Shown here in pieces: positions 49,150 to 61,268 of a stretch of DNA of 64,000 bases. Under the pieces are notes generated by a model, which searched no databases, had not been told where the DNA came from, and saw only the letters and a program-made list of their open reading frames with translations. Positions within the stretch are counted from its first letter, which is position 1. Every line of letters starts with the position of its first letter. The DNA is from Enoplolaimus lenunculus (Eukaryota > Nematoda > Enoplea > Enoplida > Thoracostomopsidae): contig JASANG010000613.1 in NCBI GenBank assembly GCA_030248215.1, positions 209,266-273,265 on the forward strand, given 5' to 3'. The position numbers and the translations under genes are program-made.

Positions 49150-50985
49150 TAGGAACGGTAGTTTTGGGAATTGGAAGAACCTTGAAAAAGACCTTCGTAG
49201 CCAAAACATTTTTTTTGGATAATTTTTGTACTTTTTGCATTTTCGTCAAAATACAGTATTTTAAATGTTTTAGGCAATTTAAAAGGTCATTTTGCTTTTA
49301 AAATAAAGCGCTCTGGTCACAACGACATACTTTACATTTTTAGCTGTTTTAAAAGTTTCAATTCTAATCTAAAAACTAAATTTTTATGTGAAAACAGTAA
49401 TTTATTAGATTTTAGCAAAATTTAAAATAGAAATTTTTTAAAAAAACTTGTCATTAAGTTAATTTTAGTGGTTTTCCAGCATTTTTGAAAAATTATAAAA
49501 AATTTGTATAAATTTTTAAAACTCGATTAACCTTTCGGTTCACGAATATATAAACGCAGCGCATGTTAGCTTTGGGGATCACAGTTGTACAGGAGCAAAT
49601 CGCTTCCCAATTTTTAGCGACTTGTGCGACTTGCGATTTATACCGATTGTTTTAACTTACCCCGGTGCTTGTTGCTCATGGATTGTAAGGTTTGCGCTCG
49701 AAGTTGCATTTAGAGAATACATATCGGATGTTGCGCACACAGGGTTTTTTGATGGTGTTTAGCAGCCCATAGCAGGCTTAAAATTTTGCTGCCTAAGTAA
49801 CTTACGTTTTGGCCAAAACGGGAGTAAATCGAATTTTGTGAATAATTAGCTTGCGATTATTAGCCCGGGGCACCCTTATTGTTAGCCAAGCAGGTTGTTG
49901 GTGACAGCCTTGTGGTGCGACAGTTGTAGCAAGCCTAGATTCTTGCTTGGTGGGTATAGTTTACTGTGCCCACATGTGACTTTGCTCCGTAAGGAAGCCG
50001 TAATTGTCTATTACCTGCTAGATGTTTTGGTTCGAGTCACCAATTTGTTTTTGGTGCAAAGAGTACTTTGCATAATTTTCTGACTCTAAACGTGTTGCAT
50101 AATTTTCTGACTCTAAACGAGAACTGCCAATTATAATAAATAGTATTTTTGCAGTTTGAATTATTGCTGAATTTGCTTGCCTAACAGTCTAAAGCAGGCT
50201 AGTGCGATTGTTTAAGGCGAGGCCTTGTGTTTAGAGCAAAACAAGTTTTACACAAGATACTTATATTGTGATTTAACTAAATTTCACCTGTAACGGTGCC
50301 GTAACTTTATATTTCTTATTGTATTTTGGGGTGTCAGTAGTACGCATTAATCTTGAGTTAATTTGATCGTGCTAAACTGAGCTTTCTGACTTGTGTACGT
50401 AATCAATTGTAAGCGTGGGAATATTGACTTTATCTGATTCGCAGTGTGTATTGCGCAACAGCGTGTATTGCGCAAGTTTTTTTTGTGAAAATTAAAGGTT
50501 TGCGCTTGCTTTGGTAACCACGAACATAAGAAATTGTTCTCTAGAGCGCTGACCGAATTGAATTGCATCTAAGTTCGCTGTGTTACATATGGAGGTTCAA
50601 CCGAGATTTGTGTAGCAGTTAGAGGTTCCACCGAGATCGAATTTTATTAATTGGTAAACGATGTACGATTGCTGGTTTTTTAGATAAAAAATTCAATTGT
50701 AATTTCTGAAAACTGATTTGTTTTACGTTATCTAGAAAGTATTGCTACTCAACTAACGTTTGTTCCTGAAACAAATTCACAGGCCCTGCTATATCCAAAT
50801 TCTCCCCTAAGACGCGACACCTGTGCATATTGCTAACTACACGGACCTCACGAGACTGGAGGCTTAAGACCACTGTAGTTCTTCAAGATATATCTTTCCG
50901 GCTCAAAGTCAAGCTGTTTTTGCTCACAGAGGTGTGTTACATTGAACGGTGCCAATTACGACCCTGCATCGCGAAATCTTCACTT
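49150..50985. other. No gene; two short tandem duplications
   Basis: TTGCATAATTTTCTGACTCT repeats at 50068 and 50095 (27-bp period), and GTGTATTGCGCAA repeats near 50445 and 50462. The rest is AT-rich without support for a gene. Confidence 0.5.
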
Positions 50986-50989
50986 TTGC

Positions 50990-51900
50990 GTTTTTAACAG
51001 GTGGGCCCGCTGGCGTCTTTTACATACAGAATTTTCGAACTTTCAACCAGTCCTAACTTTTTCACAACTAGTTTCCGAACGGCGGTCAGTGTAATTTTCT
51101 TGCTCCCCGTGATGTGTTGAATCCGATAGGATTGGTCCTGGCTCTAGGTTCCGACAAACGTAATTTTCCATTTTTGAGTCTGGGATCCGTAAAACGTTTA
51201 CACGTACAATTAGAAGAATTTTAAAATCTCAACGTTTTGAGGATTAGTCTCAGACCTTGGGTCATGATAGTTTTCTTATTCAGGACAACAAGCCGTGTCG
51301 AACGGTATCAGCCTCAACGCCCGATCCAGAAATTCGCGTTTTAGCATTTTGCGACCTCGAATCGGTGAAATTTTGCATGTAAAATTTCGGAAACTTAAAA
51401 AAGCCTAAAACTCTGGACTGGGGGTCGCAGACCCAGAATTAGGGATCCGCACCGAAAGGTATAAGTCGTCTCTACCCTCATTTCCAAAGTTCGCATTCTT
51501 CCATTCTTCACCCTAAGATCCGTCGAAAACTTTGAGCGACCATAACTTTCCAAGAGATGGTCTCTGACCCATGGTCATGGTATTTTTATTGCTCAGTGCA
51601 ACAAGCTCAATAGAATGACATAGGTCCTATATCGGTATATCTAAAAATTTGTATTTTAACATATTTGTCACTGGAATCCGTGAAACTTACATATTATTTC
51701 GAGAACATAAAAGGTTCACAACTTTTCTCCGGAGGTTGTAGACCACAAGTCAGCGTAAATTTTTGCTCAGCTCCGTCAGCTGCATCGAATGTTTTGGGTT
51801 TCAACTATCTATTTCGACATTGGTATTTTTGCATTTCCCGGTTCAAAACCAGTAAAATTCTCGGGCAGGATTCTAAAAATTTCAAAGGCCTTTTCCTACG
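50990..51900 (+). repeat. Degenerate satellite, period about 145-180 bp
   Basis: A phrase of the form GGTCTCTGACC-ATGGTCATGG...TTGCTCAG-GCAACAAGC recurs, much altered, near 51076, 51244, 51422, 51565 and 51734, with GAATCCGTGAAA-like and TTTTAACATTTTG-like words at matching offsets. Divergence is high, so this is an old array. Confidence 0.6.
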
Positions 51901-53635
51901 TTCACATGTTAAGCAGCAACCCGACCAGGAAAACAACAATTCGCAACCCTCGATCGGCAGTCGGACATGGCTTCATTTAAGCTCACAAACACACTCCGGC
52001 TAGGCGTCCCGAGGACTCCTGAACTGAAAACCATAGCCCTATTTTGTAGAACGAGCTCCCTCTCAAAAATAGAAATACCCATTGCACAATTGAAAACTTA
52101 AATTACAAAATTTGACATCCCTTGCACGCTACCGCTTGTAGACTTATCGAACTAACAGCGCTGAATACGGCTTGTAAATTTCAAATCTACCTGTCAAAGT
52201 ACTGGTCGTAAGAATGCGGGCCACACAAAAGCGAAAATTGACGGATGTAAAGTAGAATAGTCAACAATCTCTGGGTGGCCGAACAGGATAAAAAGGAGAG
52301 GGAAGGTTGGCGTGCGCGTCTATGGAACCCGACGTTGATTTCTGCTGTGGCGTTTTAACCATTCCGGTTAGTAAGCCTGAACTAGACTAACAGCAAAACA
52401 AAATCTGTCAATGTCCCTGAACGTCTAGCCCTCGGCTACAACACCAACGATAAAAGTTATGCGAATAACGGCAATAGGCAAGGGTAACTGAAATAAACAC
52501 CGATACAATAAACGTTCGGGTACCTAAGCCGCGATCTTATTTGCCACGAAGTTAGAGATGGGGCGTCCTGCATTCCGGGCCCACAGAGCACAGCCACCAT
52601 CTCACGCACACTTCTGACCATGCATAGTGCTTAGGTCTGCCAAGTGCAGTCGCAGAGCGAAAGAAACAGGACAAAACGCTTCCAGCGAGAAAACAAGAAA
52701 TGTAGATGCCTACAAGTCAAAGTCTTCCCCCGACATTTTTACTTCTCCCCGTTAATAATCCATATAAGAAATGCCGCCTTCTTACGTGCACTACGGCCTG
52801 CTTAAAAGGAAATTAACATTGTACCAGTCGTTTCTATTCCAGACACCGAACATCTAGTAAAATTTTTCAGCTTTGGGGGGGCACGGGCCGAAAACTGAGG
52901 GGCTTCAGAGCGTGTGTCAACGTTTTTCAGCCAGGACCGTGGTGCTAGTTCGAATCACTGCTCAAAAAAGGTACCCGTCTCAGGTAACTTCTCACATATG
53001 AGCAACCTATACGCATCAAGTGCGGCGCGTTTTTTATCAAATACCTCAACTAACACTAAAAATTCCGCGTGTAATCAATACGGTACAATCTTATGCGGGA
53101 GTCACGTTATAACCGTGGCAGGCGGGACATGGTTTGTCCCATGTCGATTCGTCATCAACGTTAAAATTCGGACTCTTATATCGGGTCAACAGACAAAACT
53201 TGAATGTCATATGACATTAGCTTAAGAACCATCGCTCTCAAACGATCAATGTGTACACGGAACGGTATGTCACGTGATACTGTGGGACATTTATGCGAAT
53301 ATCAGATGATATTCCAAAATTTTAACAAGTATCATATGATATTCAGCAGGACAGTGTAATGTTTGGATGCTGGCAAATGAATGGAAAGTCGAACGGCAGA
53401 GGCACAGCTGTGCATTAAATACCAAATACACGCCTGCAAATTGTTTCTGACACAAAATCGCTTGTAACCACAGCTTAATATTTCAAAAATTCCAATTTCA
53501 CATTCCAGTATCATACGATATTCAACAGAACGATTTGGGTATGTTACATCAAGCATGCAGACATTATAAAATACATGATATGATATTCGCAGACAATACC
53601 TCAAATATATATCATATTGAAGAACAAAGGGTGAC
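51901..53635. other. No gene; scattered ATCATATGATATTC words
   Basis: No coding sequence is seen. From 53300 to 53590 the near-palindrome TATCATATGATATTC or variants occurs about four times, as part of short diverged repeats. Confidence 0.4.
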
Positions 53636-53639
53636 CCAT

Positions 53640-54060
53640 ACATGGTAATGCGCCGTTTACACTAAGTTTGATGACCTCGTGATAGCCTTGGGCTCCATAC
53701 ATGGTAATGCGCCGTTTACAATAATTTTGATGACCTCGTAATAGCCTTGGGCTATAAGATCAGGGCTCACAACGCAAATTAACACACAAACAACACACAA
53801 ACCTATCAAGTTACATCCTCATAGTCCAGAGCTATCGCGATGAGCAGAGGATTAAAATTCTAAAATGCAGTTTGTTGGTGTCAGGTTTCATAACACACAT
53901 AAACGTATGTGTGTTATGAATATAAATATATACAAGGTGAAATTTTGTGATAGGCCAGGGGTATCACGAGTTTGGAGGAAGGCGCTGACACCTGATAGCC
54001 CTGGTATATAAGAGAAATTCATTATCGCCCAGGGCTATAACGTGCTGGTTTTGAAATTGA
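53640..54060 (+). repeat. 59-bp tandem duplication and repeated GATAGCC/GGGCTATC palindromes
   Basis: CATGGTAATGCGCCGTTTAC starts at 53641 and again at 53700. Around and after them the words GTGATAGCCTTGGGCT, TAGCCTTGGGCTATAAG, GGCCAGGGGTATCACGAG, TGATAGCCCTGGTATA and CGCCCAGGGCTATAACG recur roughly every 40-130 bp, each an imperfect palindrome on CGTGATAGCC...GGGCTATCACG. Confidence 0.65.
53887..53920. repeat. Perfect 15-bp hairpin with 4-nt loop
   Basis: TTCATAACACACATA, loop AACG, then its exact reverse complement. No run of T follows on either strand, so nothing marks it as a terminator; it is probably a chance or repeat-derived palindrome. Confidence 0.8.
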
Positions 54061-55110
54061 CCTCGTGAAGTTCAATATGGGGTCTACAAGCAGACAAAAT
54101 GTTACCAAATAGTCTAATAGGGACAAAACGTTTCCCAAGCTGCCCCAGCTTTAACGTGAGCACCGCATTATGAAATTCTAGTTAAATCTAAGGTTTGGTC
54201 GCCGAAATAGAACGGGGGTGGGCAACCTGCAAAGGTTATGCCCATCCTATCTCGTCGACAGTCAGTGTGCAGCTATGGCAGAAACGGAAACGCACACTAA
54301 ACTGTTAAGTTCGGACACCCAAAGATACACCAAGTTGTCCCCTATATGCAACAAAACATAGTTAAAGACACATAAAGCAAAATGTGTATGATGCCCCAAA
54401 AAGGCAAGTCTTAGGTTCTGTATTGGTAGCTAGCCCCCGAAAACGAGCACCCCTTTTTCTTTCAAAGATTAAGCGCAGTATCTCATACGTGTAATTTCAT
54501 CCCTCACATAGTGAGATTCATGTCGTCAATCCCTTACGAGGCGCGACATTCAGCGCTTCCGACCCCGGTGAGTGCGGAAAAAAGGAAACAAGAAGAGAAA
54601 GAGGGGAAAGAATCTACTACCAGGGGACAAATTAAAACGGCTTCTCAGAGAGTGTTCCCAACGGATTACTAAACCTCAGCAAGGAAGGGTTCTGCTTATT
54701 GTCCAAAAAAGTATGTATGCAGAAAAAAACACAGCCAGATATAAACCACAATTTATAAACACATAAAGACATGATATATATGTAGCACGATTTCTAGGTC
54801 CTACATTCCACCTTATTCAAAAACGAGCACCCTCCCGTGTGTGCTTGCCGTGCACTGTCCAGCTATATCTGCGTGCATTTGAGTTACTTTCTTTGAACAT
54901 CACACAATGTACCGCAGAAAAGCAATGCTTGTTCGAGTCTGACCAGACTACCCCAAAAGCCACAACGAAGCACTCGGAGTACACAGGGACGTGCAAAATT
55001 CGGTGCCGCAGCAAAGCTCTAACGAGGGATCCGATATTGGTGAGCATAGCTATGCAACAGAACAAAATAACAACAATAAAGCGTACGTACCATAAATGAA
55101 ACATAACGAT

Positions 55111-55172
55111 TGCAATAGTAGTAATAATAATAATTATTATTATAATTATAATAATAATAATAGTAATAGCAA
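55111..55172. repeat. AAT/ATT microsatellite
   Basis: (AAT)n turning into (ATT)n and back, with interruptions. The long isoleucine run of the minus-strand frame 55278-54817 is its translation. Confidence 0.9.
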
Positions 55173-55647
55173 CTAAAGTAGCAATCAAGATGCTAACCGG
55201 GACCAGAAGCCACAATGGGCTAAAGGTACTGGCCTCCTCAGGTTTGAAACTACGGTTCGCTATATTACTGCGGATCATTAAGAAGTTTTACAGGTACAAG
55301 AAATGTGTCCTTACAATTTAAGTATCGTAATTAACACAGTCGAACACACCGCGGAAGTTTGTGTTTGTATGTGACATTTGAGGTTCTACAAAGTGTTACG
55401 CCTACTTCAACACTTGTCACAGAGCATTGTACCGTGACAGGTGTTTAACAAGTGTTATTACCTCAGCACGTGACAAAACTCTGTTTGTGACCAATAATTG
55501 GTGGCGTCATCGGACAATTTTCATTGAACAATGGTTAACAAATAGTTAAACCGCATTTATGACACGTTTTGTGGCACGGCTTAATTTTATATTGTGAATG
55601 GTGTATAAAGGACTATTAATAATGCGGCACCAGATCAAAGGTGTACA

Positions 55648-55795
55648 GGCCCGTAGCCAGCCCACCTTGCTAGGGTGGGCCAAAAATTTTTGCAGGAGAG
55701 GATTCAAGGGTTTTAATGACTTACAAGCAAGGTTGAACATCTAGGGGGGTTAAAACTTCTCCAGGAGGGACTGAGCCCACCATGACTACAGGCAC
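55648..55795. mobile_element. Small MITE with GCCCGTAGCCA-type ends
   Basis: It opens GGCCCGTAGCCAGCCCACCT and closes with CACCATGACTACAGGC, the eroded inverse. A better-kept relative is at 57842-58008. It sits just downstream of gene D. Confidence 0.55.
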
Positions 55796-55908
55796 GAAAG
55801 TGTGACCGTTTTCTGAGAACATTATTCGTGAAATAACGAGAATACAATCGTAACACATCAACTACACGTCCAGCGTAGAGGACCTATAATCAAACATTGC
55901 CAAAGAAG

Positions 55909-58900
55909 TTAGCAGCTTTTATCAGAACAATTTATGATTAGTTCTAATAACAAGACAAATATCCATGTAATCTCAAGCAAAATTAATAAATTCAGAAGCG
56001 AAAAAAAATCAGTTACTAATAGCTCATTGTATTTGTTTCTCTTTAGCGGTATTGCATGGCATAGTGTCGCTTTTCGTATCTCATCAATCTTTATCTGAAA
56101 GTGCATTGCATACTGACAAAAATTCGTTTAATTACAGTAGGTTTTTAAAATAATGGTCCATGTAAAGATCAGGGGCGGAACGCTTTCTGTGAGACTAGAA
56201 TAGAGTAAGCTTAAGCTTTAGACAAATTTATTGCTCGGCTTAGGCTTTGGCTAAGGTTTACGAATAAACTAATCCTTAAACTTAGGCTTAGGCTTAGGCT
56301 CAGGCTTAGGAATATGCTTATAATACTGTTCCGCTCCTGGTCTTTTCATTGGCCAAAATAATCAACAAAATGCATTGCATTGTCGCCGAGGTGTAAGGTG
56401 TGTCTTATCGCTTCACAGCAGTATGTAACTCAATGTTATATTCCAACTCCAGCACAAGTAATCTGAAACAGACCAGAAGCTGGGTGTGGTAAAAAATATT
56501 ATACTTAAAGTCTAAAAGTTCTATACAATGTCATTTTTCAGACTGCCTACGTTACGTTCAACTTAACGCTTCAGGTTACTGCTGGCTTTATAATTTAGCG
56601 ATCGGATAAGAGGAGACATCTGCTAACTCACATATTTTCGTTCCAGTGCATGAATCATAGGTTCTATTCCGGTCATTGCTGTTGAAATTTTTTTATAGTA
56701 TGGATTTCGTCTCGACAATAGAAAAGACGTGGCTAATTGCTTTTCTGTTCCCGGTATTTTGATCAAACGCATTGAACAAACGTCATAAAGGAACGAAAAC
56801 ATCGCTACAGTGCAAAATAGTGAAATCTAATATTATCAAAGTAAACACAATATATATTATATATGTTAAATAACAAAAACAAAATCAAATATTGTTCAGA
56901 TTAGGCGACTTGCTGACTGCTACAAAATTTCCATGGCTTATATTGTCTGTTTAATACAATAACCAAAATTCCAAAGTTTCGCTGATGTCGTTAAATTGCT
57001 AAACTAGACACTTACCATCATTTCGACTGAGTGATAATAAAATGACGTTACGTTGACGTTTCATAAGTTTAAGTGCAGATTGCACGTTTACCACCTCGAT
57101 CGTATTGCGTTTGTTTAGTGACGAGTTTATTGCTCGTGAATTGGAATCGCTAGGATGGCGAATGGATCGCGTTATTGCAAAATCCTCGCGGTCTGCGGAA
57201 AACACTAGTTTCAAATGCCGTTCGCGTAGTGCTAAAGCTAATGAGTCACTGGATCTAAAATGACCTACTGTCCGTTTGTTAACTACAGCTTTGACTAGAG
57301 AACTTTCTACCAACACCGCAATTAGCACCGAGAGCACAGCTCCACAAAATAACAGAGATCGTCGTTGTTGCCGAGATATTGACGAAATGCAATAGGCTTG
57401 GTATGGCTGGTTGATCAATATTACCAGAATATGCCACACAGTCTGAAATTATATAAAACCTAGTAGTGTTTGTAATATCAATTTGTGCGTCTTAATAAGT
57501 TTGTTTATAATTAACCTGGCTGAACTACATCGTAATGCAATAGGTAATCTGCAGCAAGATGAATTAAAAATAAAGTACTCGCTTTCTCTCTTATATTCAA
57601 TTTTGTATAGCAGACCTAAAACTGCCTAAAACTATGTAAATAAATATCACAGCATAAACTGTTTACTAAAAACTTGACTCAAATTACTGACTTTCAAATA
57701 ATCAGCATACATGCGTTTATTTACCATTAAATAGTAATTTTACATTTGAAAACAAACTATTACATGCGTTTAATGCAACGAAAACGCAAAGGAGTCTATC
57801 TATACTATCATTAGAAAGCGTTCTACAATCCGCTGTCTACTCAGGCCCGTAACCAACTCACCTTGCTAGGGGGAAGCTAAAAAATTTTCAGGTGGGGCAT
57901 TCAGGGGTTTTCAGTGTATTACAAACAAGTTAAAAATTTTCTAGAAGGGGCAAAATATTTCAAGGTTGCTGAGCCCCCCTCTGGCCCCCTTTGGCTACGG
58001 GCCTGTGTCTACTGAATTTATTAAATTAAAAGAACGACCAAGAAATCATTTATCATACAAAATATGGTTCATGTTTCTTTATGGAGTGACCAGGTTTCTG
58101 GTTTGTCTATAAAAAAGTAGGTTTAGATTCTAGATTACTTTTTTTGCTTAGGCTTAGGCTTAAGCTTAGGCTTTAGGAATTAATTTTTGCAACGCTTAGG
58201 CTTAGGCTTGGGCTTAGGAATATGCTTAATCTACAGTTACGCCTCTAAAAGTAACATTGGTCCAAAAAAATCTAATTCATTACGTATTAACCAAAACTAT
58301 ATTTTAACTCAGTAAATGGTACAGCATTAATGTATTGCATGTGTAACAGTATTATTGCAATGAAAAGACATATTTGTTCACATTTTTCGCTCACTTCCGT
58401 TGTAAGTCTTTTGTCAGAGTGGCAAACGGCGTTGTTCCATAACGATGTACAAACTGCAATAAGTGCTGCTGTAAACACAATACGCAGCCATATATCTAAC
58501 GAAAACATGGCGATCAAGTTATCAATGAAAGTTACGCTGCCATAGTTGAACGATTCAGCGATTATAACAACCGTTGAAGATTCAAACGTGTCATATGCAA
58601 TCGGATACAAAAATTCAACGCCACAATTTAATCGCTCAGAAGTCATCAAATACGGCGTGCAAACCAAAGTGTCTGTTGTCATCGCTTCCGCCATCAGACC
58701 ACTGTACCCGCGTGAACAATTACTGGAACCAACGTTACCCCAAATAACATCAGTATCGTAGTAAACTATTTCATATGTTATATTTAGCATTGTTAGTATG
58801 TTTACACATAATTCAGCGTTCATCCCTGGGTTTTCCGGTGGCTTACAATTTTTTAGCTGAGTTCCGGAATCGCTGGAAATTTTGTGCGAATACGAACTGC

Positions 58901-58949
58901 ATGGATATGTCGAGAAACCGTAAGGAGCAAACGCTAACCGCAGCGACAT
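55909..58949 (-). CDS. Ionotropic glutamate receptor-like ion channel, gene D (4 exons)
   Basis: Minus-strand exons are 58949-58395, 57442-57016, 56804-56632 and 56094-55909. Donors and acceptors follow GT-AG (GAA|GTGAG, GATG|GTAAG, TAT|GTGAG; acceptors TTTCAG, TGTAG, TTTCAG) with phases 0, 1, 0, and the product is 446 aa. Exon 1 is the S1 lobe (WGNVG, SERLNCGVEFLYP with the ligand arginine) plus M1 (IWLRIVFTAALIAVC). Exon 2 has the pore-loop-like HILVILINQPYQAY, SRQQRR and M3 (GAVLSVLIAVLVESSLV). Exon 3 ends S2 (TSFLLSRRNPYYKKI...LERKY). Exon 4 has M4 (LLILLEITWIFVLLLELI). No stop or frameshift is seen. A TTTACAG at 58980, 30 bp upstream of the ATG, may be a cis- or trans-splice acceptor. 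It is more diverged from A than C is, and its introns carry three small elements. Confidence 0.82.
56168..56342. mobile_element. CAGGGGCGGAAC-ended element carrying TTAGGC repeats (intron 3 of gene D)
   Basis: The left end ATCAGGGGCGGAAC pairs with GACCAGGAGCGGAAC on the other strand at the right end. Inside are CTTAAGCTTTAG, GGCTTAGGCTTTGGCTAAGG and an almost clean TTAGGC run (56281-56310). Confidence 0.65.
57842..58008. mobile_element. MITE with AGGCCCGTA...TACGGGCCT ends (intron 1 of gene D)
   Basis: AGGCCCGTAACCAACTCACC at the left mirrors TTTGGCTACGGGCCTGT at the right. The interior is GGGG/CCCC-rich at the edges. No coding sequence. Confidence 0.7.
58138..58242. repeat. TTAGGC-rich stretch in intron 1 of gene D
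   Basis: Two clusters of GCTTAGGCTTAGGCTTAAGC (58149) and CGCTTAGGCTTAGGCTTGGG (58194) end in AGGAATATGCTTA, as at 56168-56342, and in TTACGCCTCTAAA, an eroded form of that element's terminus. A relic of the same family. Confidence 0.6.
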
Positions 58950-59149
58950 AATTGTAATGACTAAAACGTAAATCTGTAAATAAATTGGTATGCCTCAACG
59001 TTGTTTAACACAACGTGTGACTGTTGTTGAATGTGACAATGTCACATAGAGCGCTATATAGAAGTATTAGGAGTGCATATTAGCAAGTCATGGTGACGTC
59101 ATGATTAGTGACTTCAAAAGTTGTTCGAAATTTGAGCCAGCGTTTACTT

Positions 59150-59460
59150 TGCCACGACAGCCGGGACGGCTTCAGGCCTATAATTTTCAGGTTGGTCACG
59201 ACAGCTGGAACAGCTTCGCGCACGTTTTCGTTTCGGCGGTCGGGGGAAAGCCTCGGGAATAAGTTTTTACTAGGTTGACGGAACACGCGGAACCGCTTCG
59301 GCCCTATGTTTTCACGGGGTCGTTTGAGCTACCGGGGACAACTTCGAACCTACGTTCTCATTGGGAAGTCCTGACAATTTCGAGTCTGTTTCACTAGATT
59401 AGTAGAACAGCTTCGAGCCCATGCTTTCGCTGGACTGGTCGTGACAGCTTTGGCACCAGA
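59150..59460 (+). repeat. 46-bp minisatellite, diverged second locus
   Basis: Variants of GACAGCTTCGAGCCTATG recur at about 59163, 59208, 59289, 59335, 59370, 59405 and 59441, same orientation and period (about 45 bp, one double step) as 11107-11440, but with more substitutions. Confidence 0.7.
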
Positions 59461-60160
59461 TATTTAGATATCCGAATATGAAAATTATACGGATATGATT
59501 CCAAAATGATATATGTATCCGGATATCCGGATATCCGAAATGCTATTGTGTAAAAAAATTTTTTGGATACTTTGCATTGTTTTACCACTAAAGTAGCCGG
59601 AACTGCCAAAAAGAAATTCTGTATTCAAACCTCAGTTAGAATGTTGAACTAAATGCTTACAATTTTTCGGAGCAGATTTTGTTTTTACGGTATATATTGT
59701 TTGTAAAATTCACACCTGTTTGACTTTGGTCATTTTTCCAATCATAGTTGCCGTAAGAGGAGTTTTTATAATTTATCATGATATTGAAAACATTTTTTTT
59801 TCACCTCTTGTTGGGTACTGTCATACGCTCGGTCATGCATCGCACCTCGTGTATGGAAAGGAGTTTAGCATTCGAGCTTCTTACTATATGGTCTTGGTTT
59901 TAATTTTTAAGCAAAAGTAAAAAAATTGATAGTAAATTAGATGCGCTAAACCAATCATCTAATGCATCCTCAACAATTAAAACTGTGAGGTGGTGGAAAA
60001 TTTTAGCGTCAATTTCACATCTCAATTGTCACTTGCAATACACTCAACTCAGAGGAATGTTTCAATTCCTAAACACCATGTTTGTAGTGAGTAAAAGCAT
60101 TGACATGGTCAGAGCGATATAAAAACTGAAATAAAATTCAATTCAATGAACACCACATTA
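59461..60160. other. No gene; GGATATCC-rich stretch
   Basis: TCCGGATATCCGGATATCCG and related palindromic words lie at 59466-59545, like the ends of the ACCGGA-group elements. The remainder is AT-rich and unremarkable. Confidence 0.4.
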
Positions 60161-60826
60161 CACTGGTGTTCAATTTCTTAACACGCTATTGTTTTAACAT
60201 ACTTATTATGGAATTGAAATTTTATTCAATTCTTACACACAAAAAAGTATTTCTGAATTTATTCAGAAAATTATTTTCTGTGGCAAATCTGAAAAGTTTT
60301 TCTGATATTTAAGACAATTTTTCTAAAAATAACTGGAAAACGTTTACTTTCAGACTTTATTTCAAAACTTTTTTGAAAACTTTCCTGTTATAACAGAAAT
60401 ACTTCTGTGTCATAACAGAAATACTTTTCAAGTGCACCTTGCTAATTATATTTCATAAATGTAAGAAATTTTTCCTTAAATATCAGAAATATTATTTTGA
60501 GTGTATATAAAAACGCTTTGAGTGAATTTTATGGATTGAAAGTTTACTTCAATTCCAAAAATTTCACATATCTAAATTTTGCCTTTTTCTGGAATTGAAA
60601 TTCAATTTTCCAGCAAGCCACATTTTTAATTGGGGAGCATGTATAACGCAAGAAATGACGCAATTCAACTCAGCGCGTCGCTTTAATACAGTATAATACA
60701 TGAAAAATATAGATTTCTGAACTGTTGAGAATACATTTTTGTTTTCGTAAAAGTCCATATGTAATCCTAAAAAGTGAAAGTATATATATTCATGTCTTAA
60801 AAAATTAAAATTTTATTAAAATTATC

Positions 60827-61110
60827 AGGGGCGGATATGAGAAGCAAATCGGCATTATGTTCCGATGTTTAAGGCTAGACCGGGTCGTAAAGATTTTGAG
60901 CAATATTGCTTTGAGAAATGTAACAACAAAGACATATTCCTAAGTTTAAGCCTCCTCAGCATAATAAACACAAGTATTAAACAAAGCTTAAGACCAAGCC
61001 CAAGCAAAGAAATTAGTCTAAAAGTTAAGCCTTGCCTATTTCGGTCTAGAGAGAAAGCGGGCACTAGCCGATCCAGTGGAAGAGGGGCGTACACCCCACC
61101 GTCACAATTT
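60827..61110. repeat. CAGGGGCGGA-ended element, degenerate GCCTAA content
   Basis: It opens TCAGGGGCGGATATGAG and closes near GAGGGGCGTACACCCC. The interior has CCTAAGTTTAAGCC, AAGCTTAAGACC and AAGTTAAGCC, diverged GCCTAA words like the elements in gene D. Right boundary uncertain. Confidence 0.4.
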
Positions 61111-61268
61111 TTTTGTGAAAAAATAATAAGGCCCTTCCTACTTTACAATTTTTTCCCTCAGATAAATTTTTAATCTCAATTTTCGTTTCTCAACCACTTA
61201 TTTTCTAAGAGAAGTACCCTGAACCATAAGCTGATTGCTATGAGCGTAAAACATATAATTCTATAAAT

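Noticed and set aside
54817-55278. 153-codon minus-strand frame with a poly-Ile run
   Set aside because: The hydrophobic run is the AAT/ATT microsatellite; the rest shows no motif.
56281-56310. TTAGGC run as a chromosome end
   Set aside because: It is short, imperfect, inside an intron and enclosed by element termini; sequence continues normally on both sides.
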